Shown here in pieces: positions 1-8,803 of a stretch of 64,000 bases of DNA. The stretch comes from Fluctibacter halophilus. Lineage in GTDB: Bacteria; Pseudomonadota; Gammaproteobacteria; Enterobacterales; Alteromonadaceae. A program made the position numbers and the translations under genes. The stretch covers positions 496,001-560,000 of the forward strand of contig NZ_JAJEWP010000002.1 of the NCBI RefSeq assembly GCF_020687825.1, written 5' to 3'. The stretch's first letter is position 1. Every line of letters begins with the position of its first letter. Under the pieces are notes generated by a model, which was given only the letters and a program-made list of their open reading frames with translations, was not told the DNA's origin and did no database searches.

Positions 1-346
1 CGATCACCGAACGTTGGCAGTCGGCCGCTTTCTGCGCTTTGCGGATCTGCTTGCACAAGTCCTTCATGGCCTCGGTTTCAGGGATCGCACCGCGCAATGC
101 ACAGTGGGGATCAATGCCATTGAATTCCAACGCGGCTGGCTCAAGGTTAGCCCCTTCGAATGGGGTTATGTGGTAGTGAAAGGTCTTGTCCGGACACAGA
201 AAGCCCTGTTCGTCCATCCGCGTAGTGACCGCAGCCAATTCCAGTAAAGCATCGGTCTGGGCATTGAATCCGGCGGTTTCAACGTCTACGATGACAGGAA
301 AGTAGCCACGAAATCGGCGGTTCAGGCTGGGGGTTGTGTCAGACAT
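1..346 (-). CDS. rnt: Ribonuclease T, 5' part (gene runs off the window start)
   Basis: Read on the minus strand from the ATG at 346; the frame is open to base 1, so only about the first 115 residues are present. RNase T is a DEDD-family 3'-5' exoribonuclease that trims the CCA end of tRNAs and the 3' ends of small stable RNAs in the cytoplasm. The fragment contains the first exonuclease motif (DVETAGFN near residue 20), then LELAAVT and a GIDPH segment that match enterobacterial RNase T closely. The two later acidic motifs lie outside the window. It is divergent from motY, and rnt beside motY is a known neighbourhood in Vibrio-like genomes, which supports both calls. Identification is firm. 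Confidence 0.93.
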   Translation of the reverse strand, partial: MSDTTPSLNRRFRGYFPVIVDVETAGFNAQTDALLELAAVTTRMDEQGFLCPDKTFHYHITPFEGANLEPAALEFNGIDPHCALRGAIPETEAMKDLCKQIRKAQKAADCQRSVI

Positions 347-527
347 GGTATCCTTGGCATGGCGAAGCAAAGCGGCAATTATGTCAACTATTGACGACCT
401 AATCCAGTCGCAGCAAGGCGCAGGGTTAAACCTTTGCCTTGAGCGGCCGATACAACCCATGAGGCGCCTTCAATGGATGTCTTTAAAACGAAAATAACGA
501 TCGAATGTTTCGCGTGGGGGCGTTGAC

Positions 528-1397
528 ATGTTCAAGACTCGGTGGCTACTGGCCCTTATTCTGGTAATTCCTAACCTGGCATTTGCGGGGTTGCGGCACT
601 ATGCGGCGGACGTACCGTCTTCGTCCTGGAAACTCAGCGAGCAAAGCCGCCTGCAATGTACCCTGTCTCATCCCATTCCTGGTTATGGGAATGCACTGTT
701 TACCAGCATGGCATCTAAGCAACTGAACATGGAATTTGAACTGGACATGCTGCGTCTGCCCAAAACCTACGGGGTGGCAGCGGTGTATTCGGTACCGCCG
801 GCGTGGATGCCCGGTGAAGGGCAGCGGGAAATCGCCGATATGTCGCTGCGCAAACAGTTTAATGGCGATCTGCCTGAGCAGGCAGCCTGGACCATGTTGT
901 CTGAACTGGAAAAAGGCTTCTGGCCAACGGTGTATTATGCCGATTGGTACAATCCCTATGACAAGGTCGCCGTCGGCCTGAACGCGAGTAATTTTGCGCC
1001 TACCTATGAAGCCTTCGTAAACTGCGTGGCAAACTTGCTGCCGTTTAATTTTGACGATATCGCCTACACCGTTCTGAGCTATCAGAAAAACAGCACTGAG
1101 CTGACCAAATACTCGCAGAAACGCCTGAACATGATCGGAGAATACCTCAAAGAAGATACCGACATGGAACTGGTATTACTGGACGGTTACTCAGACAGCT
1201 ACGGTGGTCGCTGGAACAACCTGCAATTGTCTATCCGCCGGGCAGAAGCAATCCAGAACTACTTTGAACAGATGGGGGTTGATCCCGAACGTATCGAAGT
1301 CACCGGCCACGGCGAGCGCCGGCATGTTGCCGGCAACAGCCATGCGATGGACCGGGCCAAAAACCGCCGCGTCGTCGTGCGTCTGGCCAAACCCTGA
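528..1397 (+). CDS. motY: Sodium-type flagellar motor protein MotY (OmpA-like)
   Basis: 289 aa. MotY forms the periplasmic T-ring around the polar flagellar basal body, where it helps anchor the PomAB/MotPS-type stator to peptidoglycan. A signal peptide ends at AFA/G (about residue 20). The N-terminal half (residues 21-170) is the MotY-specific domain, and residues 175-285 are an OmpA-like peptidoglycan-binding domain with LDGYSD, the NNLQLSIRRAEAI segment and a final NRRVVVRL. Cysteines 44 and 166 become about 24 and 146 after processing, close to the disulphide pair reported for Vibrio MotY. The start follows a G-rich SD-like stretch (gtgggggcg). A sodium-driven polar flagellum is inferred; no other flagellar genes are in the window. 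Confidence 0.9.
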   Translation: MFKTRWLLALILVIPNLAFAGLRHYAADVPSSSWKLSEQSRLQCTLSHPIPGYGNALFTSMASKQLNMEFELDMLRLPKTYGVAAVYSVPPAWMPGEGQREIADMSLRKQFNGDLPEQAAWTMLSELEKGFWPTVYYADWYNPYDKVAVGLNASNFAPTYEAFVNCVANLLPFNFDDIAYTVLSYQKNSTELTKYSQKRLNMIGEYLKEDTDMELVLLDGYSDSYGGRWNNLQLSIRRAEAIQNYFEQMGVDPERIEVTGHGERRHVAGNSHAMDRAKNRRVVVRLAKP

Positions 1398-1398
1398 G

Positions 1399-2391
1399 TT
1401 AGTCGTCGCTGAGCGTATCCCGATGAGCCACCGCAACGTCAGGGAAGTCACTGAACACACCATCAACCTGTAAGCTAGAAAACAACAGGTGTAGGGTTTG
1501 TGCTGCGTCCAGGCCCTGTGGCAGTTGTTCCAGCCGGAAGGTATACGGATGCACTACCAGACCCTGTTGATGGGCTGCTTTGACAAGCCCGGTCGGGGCG
1601 AGGGTGTTCACATCCACAATCTGCGGCAGCCAGGGGCCGATCCCATCGGCGACCTCGGCGATGCGTTTTAACCCCTCGGTTGTTTTTAATCTGTCATAGT
1701 CGGTGGCAGATTCCTGCCAGTCGTTTTCACCCAGCAGTTGTACCAGTTTGGCCTTTACCCCAAGATCGCGACGCAGACGTTGAGTCTCAGCAAAATCAAA
1801 ACACTGAATAAACACCGGTGCCGAGGCATTGTCGAGACCGTGCTTGCGCAGTATCGACAGCACGATAGAACTGATGTCCTGACCTTGCTCACGGTGCCAG
1901 GCGGGGGACTTTATCTCTGGATAAATACCCACGGTACGACCCAACTGACGTTGCAGCTGATCTCGCAGCGCCAGGTGCTCTTCAAAGGTGGCGATGGTAA
2001 AGGGTGATACACCCTGCCAGCGGTCGGGAAACACCTGTTGGCCATCGACCGATTGGCGTTCATGCACATGCAGCTGTTTGAGTTCCGCCAGGGTGAAATC
2101 AATCACGTAATAACGACCATCTGCACGGTGCCTGCCCGGGAAGACCTGCTCCACGTTGGTCACCGTGTCGAGATGAATGTCGTGTAACACCACCGGCACG
2201 CCGTCCTTGCTCAGCACCAGGTCTTGTTCAAGATAATCAGCCCCTTGTTGATAAGCCAGTGTGGCAGCTGCAAGCGTGTGTTCGGGCAAGTAGCCAGATG
2301 CGCCCCGGTGGGCAATCACCAGTGGGTTGCTCTGAGCCAGTAAAGATGTGCTCAACAGTACGGTGGTGGCGAGGGAAGGTAGCAAGCGCAT
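1399..2391 (-). CDS. glpQ: Periplasmic glycerophosphodiester phosphodiesterase
   Basis: 330 aa from the ATG at 2391, chosen because AAGGA lies 5 nt upstream and the protein then opens with a good signal peptide (MRLLPSLATTVLLSTSLLAQ). An in-frame upstream start at 2421 would add ten residues that spoil it. GlpQ hydrolyses glycerophosphodiesters to glycerol-3-phosphate and an alcohol in the periplasm. The GDPD TIM-barrel motifs are present: IAHRGASGYLPEHT with the catalytic His-Arg near the N-terminus, then YLEQDLVLSKDG and VLHD. A late HPYTFR segment and a DGVFSDFPD terminus also fit the family. It is convergent with motY, with one base between the two stops. No glp regulon genes are nearby. 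Confidence 0.9.
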   Translation of the reverse strand: MRLLPSLATTVLLSTSLLAQSNPLVIAHRGASGYLPEHTLAAATLAYQQGADYLEQDLVLSKDGVPVVLHDIHLDTVTNVEQVFPGRHRADGRYYVIDFTLAELKQLHVHERQSVDGQQVFPDRWQGVSPFTIATFEEHLALRDQLQRQLGRTVGIYPEIKSPAWHREQGQDISSIVLSILRKHGLDNASAPVFIQCFDFAETQRLRRDLGVKAKLVQLLGENDWQESATDYDRLKTTEGLKRIAEVADGIGPWLPQIVDVNTLAPTGLVKAAHQQGLVVHPYTFRLEQLPQGLDAAQTLHLLFSSLQVDGVFSDFPDVAVAHRDTLSDD

Positions 2392-2636
2392 GATCATCCT
2401 TAAAACAGCAAAAAGCGTCACGCTACCTTAGCAGGATGACAACCGTGTGACGAGGCAGTATCACCTCTTTACTCCAGCCAATGCGCCAAGCCCCCGACAA
2501 GGCATTCTGTCCCGCCTGTGAGACCATTCGGCGCATTAAAAATACACTTTTATACATTTAAATACAGTCACTTACAGATATTTCCTGTGTAATACCGCGG
2601 TCATAAGGACATCCAATCAATCAGGACAAAACACAC

Positions 2637-3431
2637 ATGCAAAAAATCGCTTCTTTGGCGGCCGCCCTGGCCGTATTGAGTGCAGCGCCCGCGCTTGCCA
2701 ATGACTACAACACCTTTTTATCCGCGTCCCACCAGAGCAGAGACGGGGCCAATGGTGATACCGTCAAGGTCAACAGCCTGTCTGCGCAGCATTTCTTTAC
2801 CGCCCGCCAGTCACTGGGCCCATACGCTGAATTTAATTACATGATCAATGAGTCCTTCATCGGCGCCCAATACCTTGACGTGGATGCAGGCTACTCATTC
2901 AAAGGCATCACTGGCGAGGCTTTTATTGGCGACGTGATTGTGGGCGCCAGCTATACCGATCAAAACGGTGTTAGCGGCGAAGACAAAACCGTGATGCTGG
3001 GCTACCGGGTCAACAACCAGTTGCAGTTCCGCGCCCGTCTGCTCGACACCGACGATGACAATGTTGCCTTGAGCGCCCGCTATCAGCACGATTTAAACGG
3101 TGACAGCTACATCGGTTTTGAAGCAAGCACAGTGACCGAAACAGACAACTATTCGCTGTCGGGTAAGTATTTCACGCCCCTGGCCAACGGCCGTTTTCTG
3201 GCCTTGCGCGCCGGTGTCGACTTGATCAAACACGGCGATGATGTCTATTTCGTCGGCGGCGACTATTACTTTGATCAACACCTCAGTGTGGGTGGCGCGG
3301 TGGGCAGTGACGATTTGGTTTCACTGAACGTCAACTACTACCTGAATCAGAACCTCTCTGCACGTCTGAGTTATACCGACAGTGACTATGCAGACAATGC
3401 ATGGATGGCCAGCGCCAGCTATCAGTTCTGA
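2637..3431 (+). CDS. Outer-membrane beta-barrel protein (putative porin)
   Basis: 264 aa with a clear signal peptide ending APALA/N (about residue 21). The mature protein alternates polar and hydrophobic residues in repeated short strands rich in Y, F, G, D and N, and ends in ASYQF with a C-terminal Phe, the usual signal for BAM-dependent outer-membrane insertion. This supports a barrel of roughly 10-14 strands. It resembles the small YfaZ-like or putative porin proteins common in Alteromonadales, but no specific family or substrate can be named by eye. Upstream (2450-2636) is an AT-rich leader with no other gene, and a hairpin terminator follows at 3490. It appears monocistronic. Confidence 0.75.
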   Translation: MQKIASLAAALAVLSAAPALANDYNTFLSASHQSRDGANGDTVKVNSLSAQHFFTARQSLGPYAEFNYMINESFIGAQYLDVDAGYSFKGITGEAFIGDVIVGASYTDQNGVSGEDKTVMLGYRVNNQLQFRARLLDTDDDNVALSARYQHDLNGDSYIGFEASTVTETDNYSLSGKYFTPLANGRFLALRAGVDLIKHGDDVYFVGGDYYFDQHLSVGGAVGSDDLVSLNVNYYLNQNLSARLSYTDSDYADNAWMASASYQF

Positions 3432-3489
3432 TCGATGTGCTGAAACGCGATTGCGCAGTGTCCTTACGCTGTGCATTTTTTACCAGGTT

Positions 3490-3516
3490 ACCGGCGCACT
3501 GAGCGCCGGTATTATT
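3490..3516 (+). terminator. Hairpin terminator downstream of the beta-barrel gene
   Basis: Perfect 8-bp arms (ACCGGCGC at 3490-3497 and GCGCCGGT at 3503-3510) with a 5-nt loop, followed by the T-rich stretch TATTATTT. It lies 59 bases after the barrel gene stop and just before the next ribosome binding site. The T tract is interrupted, so termination may be partial. Confidence 0.6.
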
Positions 3517-3528
3517 TAGGAAAGCAAG

Positions 3529-3933
3529 ATGAACACGTCATCCCGAATGCAAGCCCCGTACGTTCTGTGGGCAAGGCGGGCGTTGATTGCTGTTCTGGCG
3601 GGGTTGTTGATCTTCTATCACAGCAACCTGCTATATGCTGGTTATGTCGCGGGTTCGGCATCACAACTGACAATGTTTGATCATCTTCAGTTACTTTGCC
3701 GTGGCGTAATCGTATTCAGTTTATTGGCGGTGTTGCCGGGGCAACGCATAGCATTGACGGGCATGTGGGCAGGGATTACAGCGCTGATAGCAACCCAGTA
3801 TTGGGCACATTTCGGTGACCTTCCGCTTGAGTTTACCCATGACCGACATCCGTTGTCGTATCTGCGCGGCCTAATCTTTCCTGCACTGATCAGCCTGGCA
3901 TTTGTGGGTAACAAGAAAAGCGCAGAAAACTGA
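3529..3933 (+). CDS. Small inner-membrane protein, function unknown
   Basis: 134 aa. The ATG at 3529 has AGGAAAG upstream. Four hydrophobic segments are visible (about residues 17-36, 55-72, 75-92 and 112-127), separated by short polar loops with an HDRHPLSYLRG stretch before the last helix, so an integral inner-membrane protein is likely. No catalytic motif or family was recognised. It lies alone between the beta-barrel gene and the DUF1203 gene, 88 bases before the latter, in the same direction. It could be co-transcribed with the DUF1203-GNAT pair, but nothing ties them functionally. Confidence 0.6.
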   Translation: MNTSSRMQAPYVLWARRALIAVLAGLLIFYHSNLLYAGYVAGSASQLTMFDHLQLLCRGVIVFSLLAVLPGQRIALTGMWAGITALIATQYWAHFGDLPLEFTHDRHPLSYLRGLIFPALISLAFVGNKKSAEN

Positions 3934-4021
3934 TCGTGGGGCAGTGATTGCTTTTTCCTGAACTGAGATTAACAATTGGCGGTTTGACCCCGTTCACCGT
4001 GCTAGTGAGGTAATTCTTTTT

Positions 4022-4495
4022 ATGATCAATGACTTCCAATTTGTTCCGCTACACAGCAACATATTTGAGGGGTTAAAAACTCTGTCCGACGACGAATTGT
4101 TGGCCCGCCATGCCCGATGGATGGTGGTTGATGAGTCGCCCGGATACCCCTGTCGGGTCTCATTGCAGGATGCCAAGGTTGGCGAGCGTGTTCTGTTTAT
4201 GCCCTACTGGCATCACGATGTGGACTCTGCCTACCGCGCGATGGGGACAATACTGGTGCGGGAGTTTGCCCAAACCGCAAGTCCGGCTGTGAATGAAGTG
4301 CCGCAAATGCTGCACCACCGGATGTTGTCAGTGCGTGCCTACGATGCCGAGAACATGATGGTAGGCCATGACATGGCTCAGGGGACTGATCTACAAACAC
4401 GTCTGCATCAGCAGTTTGAGAATCCGGCGGTGAGCTATATCCATTTGCATTACGCCAGTCCTGGCTGCTTTAGCTGCGCCGTGCAGCGCGTTTGA
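4022..4495 (+). CDS. DUF1203 family protein
   Basis: 157 aa, cytoplasmic by composition. The segment YPCRVSLQDAKVGERV followed by LMPYW matches the conserved core of the DUF1203 family (a short uncharacterised bacterial family) as I remember it, and the length is typical. The C-terminal part has a YIHLHYASPGCFSCAV stretch. The family has no established biochemical role. Its stop overlaps the TTG start of the following acetyltransferase, so the two genes are probably translationally coupled. Confidence 0.7.
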   Translation: MINDFQFVPLHSNIFEGLKTLSDDELLARHARWMVVDESPGYPCRVSLQDAKVGERVLFMPYWHHDVDSAYRAMGTILVREFAQTASPAVNEVPQMLHHRMLSVRAYDAENMMVGHDMAQGTDLQTRLHQQFENPAVSYIHLHYASPGCFSCAVQRV

Positions 4496-4911
4496 CCGTG
4501 CCAATGCGTATTCAACAGACGCCACCGGAGGCCGCCAGTTTTGCCCGTTTGCGCAGTACCGTGGGCTGGACCAATCCGAATCTGGACATTCTGGCGCAGA
4601 GCATCACCGCTACCTTGTACTGGGTGTGCGCCTATGAAACAGGCAGATTGATTGCCACTGGCCGGGTGATTGGCGATGGGGCGATGTATTTTTACGTACA
4701 GGATGTGATTGTGCACCCCGACCATCAGGGCGCGGGTTTGGGCAATACATTGATGGAGCACATTAACGGGTATCTGACTTCGGCCTGTCGGCCAGGGGCT
4801 ACCGTAGGGTTGTTTGCCGCCAAGGGCAAAGAAGGGTTCTATCGCAAGTATCAGTTCGTTGAGCGGTGCGGTGAATCGCTGGGTCGGGGCATGTGCCGGT
4901 TTGTTGTCTAA
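4492..4911 (+). CDS. GNAT family N-acetyltransferase
   Basis: 139 aa if it begins at the TTG that overlaps the upstream stop codon (TTGA); an ATG at 4504 would shorten it by four residues, and neither has a strong ribosome binding site. The fold signature is clear: GRVIGDGAMYFYVQDVIVHPDHQGAGLG, with the acetyl-CoA pyrophosphate-binding Q-x-x-G-x-G as QGAGLG, then a helix and VGLFAAKGKEGFYRKYQF, where the usual FY.K.GF motif is seen. Members transfer acetyl from acetyl-CoA to small amines or proteins; the substrate is not predictable. It is coupled to the DUF1203 gene and convergent with the VOC gene. Confidence 0.85.
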   Translation: MTVPMRIQQTPPEAASFARLRSTVGWTNPNLDILAQSITATLYWVCAYETGRLIATGRVIGDGAMYFYVQDVIVHPDHQGAGLGNTLMEHINGYLTSACRPGATVGLFAAKGKEGFYRKYQFVERCGESLGRGMCRFVV

Positions 4912-4912
4912 G

Positions 4913-4951
4913 AAAAAAGCGCCGGTACAGGACGTGTCCGTGCTCCAGCGC
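4913..4951 (-). terminator. Rho-independent terminator of the VOC gene
   Basis: Read on the minus strand: a GC-rich imperfect stem (GCGCTGG pairing with CCGGCGC plus inner pairs) followed directly by six T residues (AAAAAA at 4913-4918 on the plus strand). It lies just past the VOC gene stop and also abuts the GNAT stop. Confidence 0.65.
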
Positions 4952-4962
4952 CATGACTTCGC

Positions 4963-5352
4963 TTATTCGCCAACCATGCAGAAGGCGTTCAACTTGTTGC
5001 CGTCCAGGTCTCGGAAATAGCCGGCATAAAAACCTGACGTAGCCCCTTCTGGGCGAAAGCCCGGCGCGCCCTCACAGGTACCGCCCAATCCCAGGGCTTT
5101 CTGGTAGAAGGCGTCAACCTGCTCAGGGGTTTCCAGTGCAACCGCTGCCATGGTGCCGTTACCGACCGTGGCGGGCTCCTTGTTGAATGGCAGGGTCACT
5201 GCCAGTGAGCACTGCTCCGGTGATTTGGCCCAGGCGATAAAGTAATCCGGCTCTTCCAGAAAGCGGCTTGCCCCGATGCTGCCCAGCAAGTCGTCATAGA
5301 ATGCGCTGGCGCGGTTTAAATCTGCAGTGCCTAAGGTTACATAGCCAATCAT
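4963..5352 (-). CDS. VOC (glyoxalase/dioxygenase) family protein
   Basis: 129 aa. It starts MIGYVTLGTADLNRASAFYDDLL, the standard opening beta-alpha unit of the vicinal oxygen chelate fold, and ends GYFRDLDGNKLNAFC, the standard metal-site strand with the second half-barrel. A GGAG ribosome binding site lies upstream of the ATG. Family members include glyoxalases, dioxygenases and resistance proteins; the exact reaction is unknown. It is divergent from the YafY/WYL regulator at 5475 with 122 bases between. VOC genes are often found beside such regulators, so control by that neighbour is plausible. Confidence 0.82.
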   Translation of the reverse strand: MIGYVTLGTADLNRASAFYDDLLGSIGASRFLEEPDYFIAWAKSPEQCSLAVTLPFNKEPATVGNGTMAAVALETPEQVDAFYQKALGLGGTCEGAPGFRPEGATSGFYAGYFRDLDGNKLNAFCMVGE

Positions 5353-5408
5353 TGTCTGTTCTCCTTTAAGTGATGAATGACAGCGAAAACATGTTAGCCA
5401 TTGACTAC

Positions 5409-5423
5409 TGACAATAGGTGTCA
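5409..5423. promoter_or_regulatory. Possible operator between VOC and YafY/WYL genes
   Basis: Inverted arms TGACA and TGTCA separated by ATAGG lie midway between the divergent VOC and regulator starts. A short palindrome at this position is what an autoregulatory operator would look like. There is no further support, and five-base arms occur often by chance. Confidence 0.25.
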
Positions 5424-5474
5424 GTAGTGTTTACCTACACTGCAATTCACCCTTGAGCGACCCGGACCTTCCCT

Positions 5475-6191
5475 ATGCGTAAAGCTGAACGACTGAATGA
5501 AATCGTCCATTACCTGCGCCGAATGCACCAGGCCGTCACGGCAGAGGTGTTGGCACACGCGTTTGAGGTCAGCCCGCGCACCATCTATCGTGACATTCAG
5601 GATTTGATTGACGGTGGCACGCCCATCACCGGCGAAGCGGGGGTAGGCTATGTGATTGACAAGCAATACCACCTGCCACCGATCATGTTTGATGCCGATG
5701 AGATTGAAGCCATCGCACTGGGCATTGGCATGGTCAGCAACTGGACGGACGAATCCTTCGCGCAGAAAGCGCAAAGTGCCTACCGCAAAATCCAGGCAAC
5801 CCTGTCGGCACCGATGATCCATGAGCTGACCCAAATCAGCACCTTTTCCGCGCCTAGCCACTATAAAATTCCCTGGCAGGTGAGTTTTACCGAGGTGCGC
5901 GAATGCATCCGTCGCAAGCAGCGGGTGTCGATGGCCTACCTTGACCTGAATGAACAACTGACCCGCCGAACGGTGCGGCCGCTGGCGCTGATTTCCTTCA
6001 GTCCCGTGTGGTTGCTGGCAAGTTGGTGTGAGCTTCGGCAGGATTTCCGCAACTTTCGCCTCGACCGAATCAGTGACTTTACCCGCCTGAATGAACGCTT
6101 CAGCGATGAAAAAGACAAGAGTCTGGCGACTTACTTAAAGCGGGTTGAGCAAAAACAAGCCGCCGCCAGGGCCAACGACTGTGGGACATGA
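5475..6191 (+). CDS. YafY/DeoR-type HTH regulator with WYL domain
   Basis: 238 aa. The N-terminal winged helix (residues 1-60) is typical of this family: KAERLNEIVHYLRRMHQAVTAEVLA, then VSPRTIYRDIQDLIDGGTPI. The C-terminal half (about 140-220) is a WYL domain, with RPLALISFSPVWLLASWCELRQDFRNFRLDRI. WYL domains bind ligands or nucleic acid, and such proteins are transcription regulators in the cytoplasm. It is divergent from the VOC gene. The intergenic region holds an inverted sequence, TGACAATAGGTGTCA (about 5409-5423, arms TGACA/TGTCA), a possible operator. Confidence 0.87.
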   Translation: MRKAERLNEIVHYLRRMHQAVTAEVLAHAFEVSPRTIYRDIQDLIDGGTPITGEAGVGYVIDKQYHLPPIMFDADEIEAIALGIGMVSNWTDESFAQKAQSAYRKIQATLSAPMIHELTQISTFSAPSHYKIPWQVSFTEVRECIRRKQRVSMAYLDLNEQLTRRTVRPLALISFSPVWLLASWCELRQDFRNFRLDRISDFTRLNERFSDEKDKSLATYLKRVEQKQAAARANDCGT

Positions 6192-6365
6192 TAGCGAGCG
6201 GTATGAGCGAGAAGCGGATCGCCACGAATTTAAACAGGCGCTGACGCCTTCAATGCCTTCGCACTCGGTTGATAAATTCTGAAACATTTTTCTTGAAATC
6301 CTTTGTTTATTAATGCCCTTGTTGTGTTTATCTTTATGTAAAGATAATTTAATGGCGGTGCAACA

Positions 6366-7736
6366 ATGGATACAAAGCGTATGCGATACAAATCAACAAT
6401 CTTGCTGTGGTTACTACTGCAAGGCATCTTTGTCAGTACAACAACTATCGCCACCGAATCCGGCCTGAATAAATACGACGAATTACTCAATGCTTATCAT
6501 GGGGTTTACGGTTTCAGCGGCACGGTAAAAGTGGTTGGCCTAAACGGGGGAATTTTTGAGAAAAGCTACGGTCAAGCCAATCGAAGCTTTGCCATTCCAA
6601 ACACGCCAGAAACACGCAACTCGATCAATTCGATATCCAAAACTTTTACCGCAGTTGCTGTGCTTATGTTAAACGAAGAAAACAAAGTCAATTTGCACGC
6701 TTCGGTCGGAGAATACCTGCCTTCACTTACTGCTGAATGGAAAGACAAAGTGACGGTCCATCACTTGTTGACACATACTTCGGGTCTACCAAGAGAATCA
6801 GGGGTGCAGGCCCATGAAGCGTTGTCCTTTGAACAACAGATAAAGCATTACATCAACGATTTGCCGCTGCTCTTTACGCCCGGTGAACGCTACGAGTACT
6901 CAAATGCCGGAATAGTGTTGTTGGGTGCTATTATTGAACGCGTTACGCAAGACGATTATGCCAACGTTATTACTTCACTGATCATTGCGCCGTTGGGGCT
7001 GAAAAACACGGGTGTTTATCATTCCCGTCAGGTGATTGAAAATCAGGCGGTACCTTACCGGTTTTCTCGTCACGGAATCGAATCTGCTCAACGTAGCAAG
7101 CACATGGGGGACAATGCGGGTGGAGGACTTTATTCCACGCCTTCAGATTTGCATGTCTTTGTTTCCGCACTCAAAAATAAAGAGCTTTTGTCTGAAGCCT
7201 CTACCAAGCTGCTATTTAAACAACACGTGAAGTCCTCAGAGACAGAATATGAAGGGTATGCCTGGAGTATAAAAAAGGCGGGAGATGACACACTATATTT
7301 TGCCGCTGGCAGCGGATATGGCAGCAAGAGTGTGATGATTCAATCTTCTACCTCAGATCGCTTTGTCGCCATTACTTCGAACTGGGGGAATACGCCAATA
7401 TTAAGGATGCTGGGTGATCTTTACAGGCTATCGCTAGGGCAGACCGTAGCCGTGCCAGATACCAGGGCTCTGGCGCGGGCGGAGCACTACAATGCACACT
7501 TGGGGAAGTATCGTTTTGAACAGGAAGCAGTCCTTACCCAACTGGGTATCGACGACCCAATTATTCGCCTTCAGGCTTTTGAGGGAAAGCTGTTTCTAAA
7601 TGATGAGCTAATGGCGCAAAAAAGCGACCAAGTGCTGGGGCTGACCTATACCGATGAGATGCAAGTATCTTTCGACAACAACATTATGCGGATCACGATG
7701 AATGACAATGTATTGGAAGGTAGAAAAGACAAATAA
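6366..7736 (+). CDS. Serine hydrolase, class C beta-lactamase-like
   Basis: 456 aa, with an N-terminal hydrophobic segment (LLWLLLQGIFVSTTTIA) that is probably a signal peptide. The serine beta-lactamase/D-peptidase fold motifs are present: the SxxK box as SISK in NSISKTFTAVAVL, LLTHTSGLP, and the Tyr-x-Asn box as YSNAG. The C-terminal 100 residues (after about 350) form a separate DUF3471-like beta domain. Family members are esterases, D-aminopeptidases or amidases; true beta-lactamase activity is not implied. Its codon use is more AT-rich than the genes before it. It stands alone, ahead of a MarR regulator. Confidence 0.85.
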   Translation: MDTKRMRYKSTILLWLLLQGIFVSTTTIATESGLNKYDELLNAYHGVYGFSGTVKVVGLNGGIFEKSYGQANRSFAIPNTPETRNSINSISKTFTAVAVLMLNEENKVNLHASVGEYLPSLTAEWKDKVTVHHLLTHTSGLPRESGVQAHEALSFEQQIKHYINDLPLLFTPGERYEYSNAGIVLLGAIIERVTQDDYANVITSLIIAPLGLKNTGVYHSRQVIENQAVPYRFSRHGIESAQRSKHMGDNAGGGLYSTPSDLHVFVSALKNKELLSEASTKLLFKQHVKSSETEYEGYAWSIKKAGDDTLYFAAGSGYGSKSVMIQSSTSDRFVAITSNWGNTPILRMLGDLYRLSLGQTVAVPDTRALARAEHYNAHLGKYRFEQEAVLTQLGIDDPIIRLQAFEGKLFLNDELMAQKSDQVLGLTYTDEMQVSFDNNIMRITMNDNVLEGRKDK

Positions 7737-7862
7737 TCTGCGCCCAGTGCGGTTTAACACAAGGTAATGGGGTTTTGTGCAACCTAAGATTTTGCTTATA
7801 CTCGCTTTCCGCCATGCAGACTATCGGAGCGTACTATCAACAAGCTTAATCAAGTTCCCCAT

Positions 7863-8351
7863 TTGTTGGTCCGAGCGGAGAAACAGTGGTGTGAGACACG
7901 TCCTGATCTGCCCGTGGCCGACGCCACGTTGCTTGGTGGCATAATTGGGGTTGCCGCTAACTTAGACGCCATCGGCCTGAAGGCACTGAAATCCTTTGGC
8001 TTAGGGCAGTCTGAGCATGATGTGCTTGCCTGTGCAAGACGACAGGGTACGCCTTACGTTGTCACTCCTGCTCGGCTTTTGGAGGAAGTGCGTATCACGT
8101 CTGGTGCCCTAACATCTTGTATCAACCGATTGATTAAAAAGAAGTTAGTCAAGAGAGTGCAGGCAGACAACGATCAGCGTTCAAAGCCGATTGTTTTGAC
8201 CTCAAAAGGGAAGACGCTCATTGATGACATTACCACCCATCGGTTTACACTGGCGCAATCTCTACTGTCCGGCTTTTCTGATGCAGAAAAGGCAGCATTG
8301 AAATCCATGCTGTTGAAGCTGGGGCAGAGCGCTTACGCCAATGGTGACTAA
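7863..8351 (+). CDS. MarR family transcription regulator
   Basis: 162 aa from TTG 7863. The winged-helix core is clear: LGQSEHDVLACARRQG, PARLLEEVRITSGALTSCINRLIKKKLVKRV and DQRSKPIVLTSKGKTLID. MarR proteins are dimeric regulators of efflux, stress or catabolic genes. The start is uncertain: no in-frame ATG or GTG lies near. The reading frame continues upstream through NKLNQVPH to an ATC at 7836 preceded by GGAG at 7826-7829, a better-placed ribosome binding site, so a rare ATC start is possible. The next gene in the same direction is an ABC-F ATPase after about 450 bases. Confidence 0.82.
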   Translation: MLVRAEKQWCETRPDLPVADATLLGGIIGVAANLDAIGLKALKSFGLGQSEHDVLACARRQGTPYVVTPARLLEEVRITSGALTSCINRLIKKKLVKRVQADNDQRSKPIVLTSKGKTLIDDITTHRFTLAQSLLSGFSDAEKAALKSMLLKLGQSAYANGD

Positions 8352-8803
8352 AAGCGAAGGTAATGAGGCTAAAAGGTATCCATTCATTCATTATTTTTTG
8401 AACGGGAACCGTTGCTCTAAGCACCAAAACGGTGAATAGCCAGCCTGTGCCCTGTCGAATCCAATCGGGGCTTGTTTGGGTAACGACATGGCATTGCCTG
8501 AACAACGGGAACCGCCGCTGCTGGCTTGTTGCGTTGCCTTCGCTCCCTTGACCAATCAATGAGCAATGGTTTATTCTGCCGTCAATCTTCTTCAGGAGCT
8601 TGCGCCGACATGAACAACTAAGCCTGTCATCCATACCTTCATTTTTTGGATCCACAGGGTTAGTAGGCGTAGTGCACTTTCAGATATTTCTTTCATATCA
8701 AAAGCTTGCACTCAAAATTCAGATGATTGACATCGTCTGTTTTGATGTCATTTGAATCGTTGTTTCGCTACGGCTGTTGTCCCTGTCTTACAGGAGACGC
8801 ATC
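8352..8803. other. 452-base intergenic region, no gene recognised
   Basis: No convincing ORF or RNA gene was seen. Two copies of the 11-mer AACGGGAACCG occur about 105 bases apart (near 8400 and 8504), each at the edge of a GC-rich stretch, and the last 40 bases hold the ribosome binding site of the ABC-F gene. The opposite-strand frame at 8245-8655 has no ribosome binding site or recognisable motif. Confidence 0.4.

Noticed and set aside
8400-8515. Two AACGGGAACCG 11-mers
   Set aside because: Only two copies and no surrounding symmetry; not enough for a repeat or operator call.
8245-8655. 136-codon minus-strand frame
   Set aside because: Partly antisense to the MarR gene; no start signal and unlike a protein.
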